A DNA stretch of 64,000 bases from NCBI RefSeq assembly GCF_024139115.2, contig NC_085141.1:381875278-381939277 (forward strand), written 5' to 3'. The notes under the pieces were generated by a model, which was not told the DNA's origin, searched no databases, and was given only the letters and a program-made list of their open reading frames with translations. A program made the translations under genes and the position numbers. This document shows positions 33,723-45,100 of this stretch, piece by piece (within the stretch, counting starts at the first letter, position 1; the number at the start of each line of letters is the position of its first letter). This DNA is from Armigeres subalbatus (lineage: Eukaryota > Arthropoda > Insecta > Diptera > Culicidae).

Positions 33723-34170
33723 AATTCGGGACCGATTTGCGATTTGGGCGTAACTTATTTTGAAAACAAACAATGGAAGGCAAATTCCTGCTAAATCAGA
33801 AATTTTCTGGAAAAACCTCGGCATGTATCCGACAAAAGATATTTTAGTTACTAGATAAAGATTGTCGCTTCGGTTCCCTTTGTTCTGCTGTCCGAAACAT
33901 GTGTGGTACATACCTGTCAAATCGTATGGATTTTCCTTCTTTGACATTTAGCTCCCCTATCCTCGCCAGCAAAAGATGTTCCGGACAGCGACGACAGCGA
34001 CAATCTTTATCTAGTAACTAAATTTTTTTTTATCCGACAGATTAGGCTTCGCTCTATCAGATAAGGGAATACGTTTTGGAGAAAAGCGCTTGCATTCTAC
34101 AGAATTCATTAAACAATGTTTGTTTACAAAATAAGTTACGCCCAAATCGCAAATCGGTCCCGAATTCACT
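33723..34170. mobile_element. ~445-bp inverted-repeat MITE (ATTTGCGATTTGGGCG family)
   Basis: Left end AATTCGGGACCGATTTGCG and right end CGCAAATCGGTCCCGAATT are inverted repeats. Pairing continues for about 50 bp through GGGCGTAACTTATTTTG and AAACAAAC. A degraded relative lies at 10170-10345. A second inverted-repeat element is nested at 33843-34022. No clear target duplication was seen. Confidence 0.8.
33843..34022. mobile_element. 180-bp MITE nested in the 33723-34170 element
   Basis: 33843-33868 (TTTAGTTACTAGATAAAGAT...) is the exact reverse complement of 33997-34022. The interior has no coding potential. Confidence 0.8.
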
Positions 34171-34486
34171 GTTTTTAGCAATTCAGAATACAAAAAATGA
34201 AAAACATGTTTTAATAAATTATTCGGCATTTTGATGTAAACCGATCGTATTCGGTTCCAGAAACGCACCGACTAGACCTGACTGCATTGCAAAGGTAGAG
34301 CTCGTGGCTCAAATATTGTACTCAAGCAAAAATTAAATCTTTTTCAAACATATTCTGCAATATTAAGCGGTCCCTATGGATTTTCAATAATCTATAATTG
34401 AAAAATCGAAAATATGGATTCCAAATTTAAGACCGCTTCGTACGTAGTAGTTTATTTGTAAAACAAGTACATTTATTGATATACTA

Positions 34487-34890
34487 GCAGATCCGACGAA
34501 CTTCGTTTCCCCTAAAGATGATTTATTCTCTAATAAGTTATCGAGTTATGCAGAAGTTTCTGTTTCATGAGTATGGGAGCCCCCCTTTCCAGAAGGGGGA
34601 AAGGTTTCGAACCACCACAGAAACATATTTCCCCTTCCAAAATCTCCACATGCCAGAATTTTTTCCAATTGCTTGATTAATTCTCGAGTTATGAAGAAAT
34701 TAGTGTTACATTTGTATGGGAGCCCCCCTTTCCGAAGCAGGGAGGGGTATCAAACCATCTTAAGGATCTTCCCTGGCCCCAAAAACCTTTGCATACAAAT
34801 TTTTACACCGATCGGTTCAGTAGTTTCCGAGTCTATAAGGTTTAGAAAGACAGAAACTCATTTTTATGAATGTAGATTGTGTATATAGAT
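34487..34890 (+). repeat. Dispersed CCGATCGGTTCAGTAGTTTC repeat, longest copy
   Basis: It starts AGCAGATCCGACGAAC and contains two internal half-repeats (TATGGGAGCCCCCCTTTCC at 34572 and 34717), then CCGATCGGTTCAGTAGTTTC and GAAAGACAGAAACTCAT. Same family as 13420-13675 and 36467-36705. Confidence 0.75.
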
Positions 34891-35313
34891 TACATAACTT
34901 TGAAATTCAACAAAGTCTTCTTGGCAAGGATACTCTAAAAATTGACTCTTGAAAAGGTCCAAAGCAGACATAAACATCATGACAGGCGTATCTTTCTTCC
35001 ATCGTTAGCGGAGTCAATTTGTCAAAACAACACCAACTTTGTCGATCACTTATTCTAAGCATCGATTATACTTGGAAGTCTTTTTTAGCACATGTTTTGT
35101 AATTTAGAGTGTCTTGTGAGTTACATTCTACAAAGAAAAATCAAGCCGTTTAGAACGAATGCATCTCGGAGAACGAGAACAAAGTGGCGCTATTAAAATA
35201 GGTCGTCTCTGTACCATATTTTAATTTCATTGAGGTTGTGATATTCGTTTCAAGAGAGATAAGCAAACACGATTTAAAATCTTAAATGCAGTTTCAATCA
35301 CACTTCACATAAT

Positions 35314-35506
35314 TACACCCAGGTTTTTTTTACACGGTTTGGTTTTAGTCGTTTAAGACCTTCAGCGTCAATGAAACAATGAGTTGACCCCACCAAAAAA
35401 TTCACAAAAAATCAAAGAAAATTCAGGGGTATTTAAAAAGTTGTGAAAGTTCGGGTTTACCGAGAAATTGATGAATTCCAACCGTGTAAAAAAAAACCTG
35501 GGTGTA
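35314..35506. mobile_element. 193-bp MITE with TA duplication and CACCCAGG ends
   Basis: Terminal inverted repeats of about 24-26 bp (CACCCAGGTTTTTTTTACAC inward from the left TA, and the complement ending CCTGGGTG before the right TA). A TA duplication with such ends points to a Tc1/mariner-type origin. A partial copy lies at 14270-14394. Confidence 0.82.
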
Positions 35507-35728
35507 TGTAAATAAACATACATAGGTAGTCGCTTAGCCTAAGTCCCTAGTGTCAGGCTAAAACAAATTCACACCAAATCTCACCCGGAGGACACGCATT
35601 ACGCGATTAATCACAACACACAACCGTAGTGCCATTAAGGCATTAAGTTCTGCTTTCCGCCTCATTTAACCCCTTGCCCGTGCGATCGTGCACTGGCGTC
35701 ACATTTGCTCTATGTGGGCGTTGGCATC

Positions 35729-36146
35729 CTACTCCTGTTCCTCGACCACCGATGCGAGCGAGTGTTTTTGATTATCCCGACTGTGGTGCTGCTGCTGGTG
35801 GGTGCCGTTGGGTGGTGACGCAGCAGCGTGCAGTTGATTATACCCATTCTCCCACGGTGGCACGGTCGGGGTCGGTTCCTCTGATGAGGGCAGTTGCTCC
35901 TGCTGCTGCTGGTAGTGGGTCGGGTGCTGCCGTCGCTGCTGACGATGACGTAGTACTTTTGAGATGCTGCCATCGCCAGTTCTGGAGCAAGGAAGCAACG
36001 TTATCGATCGATACCGGAAGCACACGAATACGGCAAATATGGTCAAACCGCAGCAACTGAGCGCGTACAGCAAGTTGTAGCGACTGGCCAAGAACAGGAT
36101 CCAGTGCAGAAGCTGGATGGTGCTGGCGAACGAGCAGAGGATGGCA
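35729..36146 (-). CDS. Receptor last exon: TM6, TM7 and cytoplasmic tail
   Basis: Acceptor CTTTTTCCCCGCAG precedes 36146; the frame is open to TAG at 35731-35729. It encodes AILCSFASTIQLLHWILFLA, LLYALSCCGLTIFAVFVCF, then a polar tail with QQQQEQ and HQQQHH runs. The upstream exon exits with CT and this one opens with T, giving Leu. The two hydrophobic segments complete a set of seven. Confidence 0.72.
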
Positions 36147-39100
36147 CTGCGGGGAAAAAGGAGAGAAGGGACATAAAGTTGCAAATGATTGATTGGTTGA
36201 TTGGTTTCTTGGAAGCTTCTAAAGAAAATGGAAGTTTTAAAATGCTAACGATAAGGAATGTTTCTAACGACATCATTTCTAATTCGAAAATAATCATTTT
36301 CAAAAAATGTTATGCTTCCTGATGAAAAGAAGTGAACGAATTTAGATGAGGATGTATTAATCGTTTCGAAACTGAATATCATATGTTTGAAAATTGTGGA
36401 TTTTGTCTTTCATATAGATTTGTATCAATAATTCAATAAACTAAGTATTATTTTATTTATTTAGTACCATCAGACCCGACACTTTGTTTCACCTAAAATT
36501 GATTTATTCTCTGATTAGTTCTCGAGGTATGAAGAAATTGCTGAATCATTTGTATGGGAGCCCCTCTTTCCAAAGGGGGAGGGGTCTCGAACCATCTCAA
36601 GAACCTTCTCCATCCCCAAAAACCTCTGCAAACAAATTTTCACGCCGATCGGTTCAGTAGTTTCCGAGTTTATAAGTTTCAGACAGATAGAAATTCATTT
36701 TTATGTATATGAAGATAATTACACTTTTCCGTGTGCTCAGACTTAGGAAGATCAATGCTAACACCGATTTCCACAAGTGTTTACAAATATATTTGAAAAA
36801 TTGGAAAAGAGTTCCAGACTATTCTTCAACAAAAATACACTTGTTTCTTACATTTAGTTTTAGTTTTAGTTTTTGATTCATACGAACCACATTTGGTATA
36901 TCTTCCGAACCGCACCAATCAGCTTTTTAACTACTTTGTGATACATATTTTGTTCGTTTAAGTAAAACGCAAATCATCTTACATCCATTCATATTTCTTC
37001 TGTAGTAGACTATCCTCTGTTATAGGGTTGATGGATATCCTGCCTGCACGATTTGTGATCAATTAGATCTGTTAAACCTTAAAAGGCCGTTCCTCGTTCA
37101 GTAATTCTATTAATAATTAAGTGCAATCAAGCTATAACGTCCTAAAACGAAGTGAATACATGAAATATATCAAATAGAAGTGAATTTGAACGTTTCCCAT
37201 TTATTATTACTGTAGTTACCAATGTTGAAAGCCATATACTCCTTATTTATTATTGACCGCTGGTCATATTTCTTGAAATTTTGTCACGTAATATACCAAA
37301 TCATGTCAGACAGGAGAGTTGAACATCACAAACTAATGTGGAGGTGCAATTTATTTGTTGAGAATACTATTGGGGACATTCCAATTCACCCAAAACATTC
37401 ATGAGCTCAGGTCTTGAATTCTACCATAAAAGAGAAAGTTAATACGCACATCAAAATCCTGCGCAGTTCACAGATAGCAAATTATTCATGTGAAAATTTT
37501 CTACGTGTTCCATAGTGATATTCTAGAATTAACGAAATATTCAGAAGTTCAGCCAATGGCCTTCAAAATGTCTTCCGCTTCAATTAGAAATCTTCTCAAC
37601 AGATCCTTAGTCACCTATCAAGACATGTAAGATCTGTCATCCTACATTTAAATACATGCAACGCCATGCAAAACGTTCGTGAGTTTAGGTCGTCAGATCT
37701 ACAATCATGTAAAAGCGTGATCCGTGTTTCAAACCAAGCTCAGGTCATTCTGCTTAGTGCAAATATATCAGATGATTTATGTGGAAACATTTGGCATGCT
37801 ACAATTCCCCAAAATAATAAATTCTAGATTTCGAAAATTGTTCTGAAGTTTAGGTTGTAAGCTCTATACAGTAACGGCCTTCAGAAAGCCCATGGCATAT
37901 ATCACAACTCTTTCCAACAAGTCCTTGGATGTCAATGAAGAAATGTTATACCAACCTTGCTGCATTTGAACAAACCCAAGACCATTCAATACGTTCTTGA
38001 ATTAATGCCCGAAAAATATGTCGGATTTAACACTGTTCTCAGGCCGTCCTGCTGAATTGCACAATATCAGACGATTCTGCGAAAGTATTCTGTGACATTC
38101 TAAATGTGTCTACAACTTTGTCAAACAAAACATTGGGCTGTAAATAATGTTCATTGCTGTAAAAATAATCTGAGGCGTGGGCGACAAAATGTCATTCAAA
38201 TGACATTACGTCAAATGTCACGTGACAGAGTTTTCGTTCTCAAGCCTCAGATGTTATATTTAGAGCAATGAACCTTTAGAACCCATTAGTCACCTTTGCA
38301 GTGATGGCTCCAAAAATGCAATAGACCAGCGGTTCTCAATCTTTTTCTTGAGGGGTACCCCTTCAAACTTTTAAATTCATTGAGGTACCCCCTACAGTTT
38401 CATTTTGAATATAAATTAGCATAACTCATGAGATATATGAAAAATGGACCTAAAAACTAACGAAATATTTTGACTCTCCAAAAAGTTGTCTGACATTTTT
38501 GTTATACCGTGAAACTTTCCAATTCAAATTTACACACTTAATTTTTTTTACAGAGATCTCAGCAAAATGTTGAACTTTTACCTAGATTCGCACAGCCGTG
38601 CCCCAGCAAACATGTTTTTCGCCGAGATTTCTGTCAAAATTGCTGAAAATCAGCAAATATTTTGCCGAAAATCAGCTAACAAACGTCATTTTTGCTGAAA
38701 TATCAGTTTTTTACTTTGCTGGCGCACGGCTGTGCGGATTTTTGCCGAGCTGCAGAAATGAAAACTAAGTGTGTAATATATACATCAAGTTTCCTATAGG
38801 ACTTTTGGAGGCTTTCGAGCCTCTTGAAAGTAAACTTCCGCACCACTTGAAAGACGGCTTCTGAGACGAGGGAGGGAGGCTTCCAAGCATCTCGAATGGA
38901 AGATTCCGAGCCTCTTAGAACTACCCAACAAACATTGAAAGCTGAAAAAAACTTATTTCGTTTAAAATAAGCTTCTTCAGCTAAAAACTAGCTTAATCAG
39001 CTCAAATTGCTTGTTGGGTAGGCATGAGCATTTTGAAAGGACATTTTTGAGCTTCTTGTTGGCAGGCTTCTAAGCCTCATAGAAGGAGAATTTCGAGACT

Positions 39101-42100
39101 CTTGAAGAAAAGTTTCCAAGCCTCTTGAAAGGAGGCCTTCGAGCCTCTCCAAAGCAGGCTTCCCAATCTCTTGAATGGAGGCTTCCGAGCCTCGTGGAAG
39201 GAGGCTTCTCAGCATTTTGAAAGAATACTTACGAGCCTCTTGAAAGGAGGCTTCCGAGCCTCTTGAAAGGAGGCTTCCGAGCCTCTTGAAAGGAGGCTTC
39301 CGAGCCTCTTGAAAGGAGGCTTCCGAGCCTCTTGAAAGGAGGCTTCTGAGCCTCTTGAAAGGAAGCTTCTGAGCCTCTTGAAAGGAGGCTTCCGAGCCTC
39401 TTGAAAGGAGGCTTCCGAGCCTCTTGAAAGGAGGCTTCCGAGCCTCTTGAAAGGAGGCTTCCGAGCCTCTTGAAAGGAGGCTTCCGAGCCTCTTGAAAGG
39501 AGGCTTCCAGGCCTTTTGAAAGGAGGCTTCCGAGCCTCTTGAAAGGAGGCTCTGAGCCTCTTGAAAGGAGGCTTCCTGAGCCTCTTGAAAGGAGGCTTGA
39601 GCCTCTTGAAAGGAGGCTTCCTGAGCCTCTTGAAAGGAGGCTTCCAGGCCTCTTGAAAGGAGGCTGAGCCTCTTGAAAGGAGGCTTCCAAGCCTCTTGAA
39701 AGGAGGCTCTGAGCCTCTTGAAAGGAGGCTTCGAGCCTCTTGAAAGGAGGCTTCCAGGCCTCTTGAAAGGAAGCTTCCTGAGCCTCTTGAAAGGAGGCTT
39801 CTGAGCCTCTTGAAGGAGGCTTCCTGAGCCTCTTGAAAGGAGGCTTCCGAGCCTCTTGAAAGGAGGCTCTGAGCCTCTTGAAAGGAGGCTTGAGCCTCTT
39901 GAAAGGAGGCTTCCTGAGCCTCTTGAAAGGAGGCTCTGAGCCTCTTGAAAGGAGGCTCTGAGCCTCTTGAAAGGAGGCTTCCAGCCTCTTGAAAGGAGGC
40001 TTCTGAGCCTCTTGAAAGGAGGCTTCTGAGCCTCTTGAAAGGAGGCTTCTGAGCCTCTTGAAAGGAGGCTTCTGAGGCCTCTTGAAAGGAGGCTTCCAGG
40101 CCTCTTGAAAGGAGGCTTCCTGAGCCTCTTGAAAGGAGGCTTCCAGGCCTCTTGAAAGGAGGCTTCCTGAGCCTCTTGAAAGGAGGCTTCCTGAGCCTCT
40201 TGAAAGGAGGCTTCCGAGCCTCTTGAAAGGAGGCTTGAGTTCTTGAAAGGAGGCTTCCGAGCCTCTTGAAAGGAGGCTCTGAGCCTCTTGAAAGGAGGCT
40301 TCCTGAGCCTCTTGAAAGGAGGCTTCTGAGCCTCTTGAAAGGAGGCTTCCGAGCCTCTTGAAAGGAGGCTTCTGAGCCTCTTGAAAGGAGGCTTCCGAGC
40401 CTCTTGAAAGGAGGCTTCTGAGCCTCTTGAAAGGAGGCTTCTGAGCCTCTTGAAAGGAGGCTTCCAGCCTCTTGAAAGGAGGCTTCTGAGCCTCTTGAAA
40501 GGAGGCTTCCTGAGCCTCTTGAAAGGAGGCTTCCGAGCCTCTTGAAAGGAGGCTTCCCAGCCTCTTGAAAGGAGGCTTCTGAGCCTCTTGAAAGGAGACT
40601 TCCGGGCATCTTCAAAGGAGGCTTCCAGGCCTCTTGAAAGGAGGCTTGAGCCTCTTGAAAGGAGGCTTCTGAGCCTCTTGAAAGGAGGCTTGAGGCCTCT
40701 TGAACGGAGGCTTCCGAGCCTCTTGAAAGGAGGCTTCCGGGCCTCTTGAAAGGAGGCTTCCGAGCCTCTTGAAAGGAGGCTTCCAAGCCTCTTGAAAGGA
40801 GGCTTCCGAGCCTCTTGAAAGGAGGCTTCCGAGCCTCTTGAAAGGAGGCTTCCGAGCCTCTTGAAAGGAGGCTTCCGAGCCTCTTGAAAGGAGGCTTCCG
40901 AGCCTCTTGAAAGGAGGCTTCCGAGCCTCTTGAAAGGAGGCTTCCGAGCCTCTTGAAATGAGGCTTCCGAGCCTCTTGAAAGGAGGCTTCCGAGCCTCTT
41001 GAAAGGAGGCTTCCGAGCCTCTTGAAAGGAGGCTTCCGAGCCTCTTGAAAGGAGGCTTCCGAGCCTCTTGAAAGGATGCTTCCGAGCCTCTTGAAAGGAG
41101 GCTTCCGAGCCTCTTGAAAGGAGGCTTCCGAGCCTCTTGAAAGGAGCCTTCCGAGCCTCTTGAAAGGAGCCTTCCGAGCCTCTTGAAAGGAGCCTTCCGA
41201 GCCTCTTGAAAGGAGGCTTCCGAGCATTTTCCAGCATTTCAATACCCTGCTCAGGCCAAAGATGCCAGGGGATTTATGTGAGGGAAATGGCAGGCCTGTT
41301 AGTGACGTTATTCTACAATTTGTGAAACGTGCTGAAGCTTAGGTAGTAAGAACGAAGAAGAGTCGTTTGACCAAAACCCATTATCGGCCGAATGCAACTG
41401 GGCCGAACAAACCTATAGACCGTAACCCATCTGGCCGAAAGTCATTTGGCCGAACGGTTCATCCGGCCGAATAGGACATTTGGCCGAATAAGACATTTTG
41501 CCGAATAGGTCATTCGAAAAGTGAGAAATGAGGTGTGAAAAGTTGGACGTCTCAATTCTCACTCCTCATTTCTCACTTCTCACTGTAAAAAGTGAGAAGT
41601 GAAAAGTGAGTAGTGAGACGTCTCATTTCTCACTTCGCACTACTTACTTCTCACTGTGAAAAGTGAGTAGTGCGAAGTGAGTAGTGACATGTCTCACTAA
41701 TCACTTCTCATTTCTCACATTTTACAGTGAGCAGTGAGAAATGAGAAGGGAGTAGTGAGACGGCTTACTTCTCACTTCTCACTGTAAAACACTCACAGTG
41801 AGAAGTGGGAAATTAGTAGAAAGAAATGAGACGTCTCACTTTTCACACCTTATTTCTCACTTTTCAAATGACCTATTCAGCCAAATGTCTTATTCGGCCA
41901 AATGTCCTATTAGGCAAAATGTCCTATTCGGCCAAATGTCTTATTCGGCGAAATGTCCTATTCGGCCAAATGTCCATAAGGCAAAATGTCCTATTCGGCC
42001 AAATGTCAAACAAACGTTGTTCGGCCAAATGTCCTATTCGGACAAATATCCTATCCGGCTAAATGACTTTCGGCCTAATAGTCTGTTTGGCCAAACAGGT

Positions 42101-45100
42101 TTTGGCCAAGGGGCCTTCGGCCATATAGCATACGGCCGAACCGAACGGTACTGTTTAGCAAACGAACAAGTGAGTGTAGTTTCTGAACCTGTGAACCGAT
42201 TTCAATCAAATTTGGAGCCCATATTCTTTATTCTGTAAAAAGAGGAAGAAAGAGGGAAGTGGGAGAATGAAGAATAGAAAAGGAAGAAACAAGGAAAAGG
42301 AGAAGGAAGAGGTAAGAGGAAAGAAGGAAATGCATAGAAGGATAAAGATGGGAGAAGAAGGAAAAATAAAAGAAGAAGTTAGAAGGGGGGTAGTAATATA
42401 AACAAAGAAGAAAGGACAGAGGGATGAAGAGGAAACCTATGTATTATTCGACCCGAGAATTGCGATTTTCAACCTATTGTGGTATTCGGCCTAATGGCCT
42501 AACACCCAATAGGACGGTGGTAGGTCATTTGGCATAAAGTCGTTTGGCATAACGCCGTTTGGCATAAGGCCGTTTGGCATAAAGGTCGTTTGGCATAATG
42601 TCGTTTGGCATAACGGTCGTTTGGTATAATGGCCGTTTGGCATAATGGTCATTTAGCATAATAGTTGTGTAATCATCAATTTCGAAACTTATGCATAATA
42701 TGTTCAATTATTCATAATGATTGTCACTTTAACATTATAAGAGAGATGTTTTAAATTGATTTTTTCGAATTAAAGTTCAGATTCTATCAAATCACTTGAT
42801 AGAAGGTACTTCGGTAGACTTTTTATTATCTGCCTATTTCACTCAAAATCTTTTTACCTCTGGATCAGCAGCAAGATCGTCGTTGACTAAAATATACTAC
42901 AAAATACGAAAAGTCAAATCGCAAAATTGTAAGTGCTCAAGGGCAAAAACAATTTTACACAAAAAAGGCAATAAAAAGCAAATGAAGTTATTTCTGCATG
43001 ACATATATTCATCTCTTTAAAAACATACTTTGTGTATGCTTTTTCAAATAATTTTTGTCAGGCATAACACAAGGAAGAATATGTATTCCTATTCTCAATA
43101 TATGCAATATTCAGTTCTATAGGAAAGGGAAGATATAGTTCCTTCTTTCAAAGCACGCAATTTTCGTGGCGAAGGCAAGGGAAGATTTTATTCATTTGTT
43201 CAATTAAAGCATTTGCTCGGTTTAAGGCAGAGGAGGATATGAGCCCTTCTTTCAAAAGATGCATCGTCCCGACAGTTACATCAGAGAAGATATGGTTCCA
43301 TTTTTCAAAGGATACATTTGCCCAGCAGATGGTGAAATACGAAATGCTTCCTTCTTCCAAATCAGTCATTTGCTCGGTTTAATGCGAGAGAAGTTATGAT
43401 CTCTTCTTTCAGAGGATGGCAGAAGGACCAGTAGAAGGCAAAAGATAATATGGTACCTTCTTCCAATTCAAGCATTTACTCGGTTAGAGGCAAGGGAAGA
43501 TGAGATTCCTTCATTCAGAGGATGTATTTGCTCGGCAAAAGGAAAAAGACGACATAGTTCCTTTATTCAATTCAGGCATTTGCTCGGTTTAAAGCAAAGG
43601 AATATATGATCCCTTCATTCAGAAAATGCATTCGCCCGGCAGAAGTCAAGAGAGGAAATGGTGGCCCCGCTCCTGTACCCCGAATCTGTAATTTTGGAGA
43701 TAATAATGCCTTCTTTTGATGAACGCATTTGTCCAATATAAGGCAAACAGATGATAATGGTTTAAGGTGTACACAGGTAATAATGCCTTCTCTAGATGAA
43801 CGCATTTGTCCGATATAAGGTGAACAGAGTTGATAATGCCTTCTTTTAATGAGCGCATTTGCCCGGTATAAGGCAAACGGAGTTGATAATGCCTTCTTTA
43901 GATGAACACATTTTCCGGATATAAGGCGAACAGAGTTGGTAATACCTTCTTTTAATGAACGCATTTGCCCGGTATAAGGCGAACATAGAAGATAGTGCCT
44001 TCTTTAAAAGAACGCTTTTGTTGGTTGAATGCAAACTGAGATGATAATGCCTTATTCAGATGAATGCATTTGCCCTAAATGAAGCGAACATAGTTGATAA
44101 TGCCTTTTCTTTTCCACCAACTTTTATTTGACAACAACTTTTTCTACCCTTTTATTTGAAATTCTCACCCCTGCTTAAACAGTCTTCGAAGGTAGTATAT
44201 GATATGTAATGGGAGTTTTTGGACCGAGAACTATTCGTTCTATGCTGTTTTCAAACAGTTCGAGTTTAATTAAACGAATCGCAACACGGTGAACCCTGTA
44301 AAAGGATCGAAAAAAGAGTAAGGATCAACGATAAAAAATCTCGTAAAAAATTTGTAATTTACTCAACTGGAGTCGCCCTAATATTGAATAAGTCGTAAAA
44401 TAAGTATTAATCAATCACATTATATTATAAATAATTTTCCATTTTTCCATAAATTTTCACTGAAATAAACTATATACTTCAAGACAAAATTTTCAAAACG
44501 ACTTATCTGCTTTTGTAAACAAAGATTCAAACGACGATTTTACGAATCTGATGGCTCTCCCACGCAAACCAAAATCTCCAATAGATAGGTGAAGGTTTCC
44601 GCTACCTGTTGATGGTGTTGGTTTGCGTGGGAGAGCTATCAGATTCGTCAAATCGTCATTTGAATCTTTGTTTAAAAAAGCAGATAAGTCGTTTTGAAAA
44701 TTTTGTCTTGACTTGAAATCAGGACTACTGGGGGTACAATGGCTCATTCTGGGTAGTGTCCCACTCGGGGTGATGGCATTCGGGGTAATGGCGTTCTGGG
44801 TAGTGGCCTTTGGGGTAATGGCATTATGGGTAATGGATATATAGATAGCGTCATAGAGTCGAAATGGTTCCTTCTTCAATTCAGGAATTTGCTTGGTTTA
44901 AGACACGTGAAGATATTTCCTTTCTTTCCATCGGTACATTTGCTCGGCAGACGACAACAGACGTTATGATTTCTTCCTTTAATTGCCCTTACATGAAACA
45001 CACCAATGTCAATTTAATTGAATGCTGATCTATCTTGCTGGAAGGTGCGTCAGCATATCAAATGGTCCCGTTTTAGAAGGAAGGAAGCTTTTTCATTGTC

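Noticed and set aside
39230..41225. CRISPR-like array
   Set aside because: Units are contiguous with no spacers, and the host is an insect.
38997..41242. Two very long minus-strand ORFs (746 and 677 codons) as genes
   Set aside because: They are the same 23-bp repeat read in different frames, with no start context, domain or non-repeat sequence.
41798..42238. 146-codon plus-strand ORF rich in FGQMSYSAKCPIR
   Set aside because: Translation of the GGCCAAATGTCC arm array of a foldback element.
43572..43964. 130-codon minus-strand ORF with repeated RANALIKRRHYQL-like segments
   Set aside because: Translation of the ~54-bp minisatellite.
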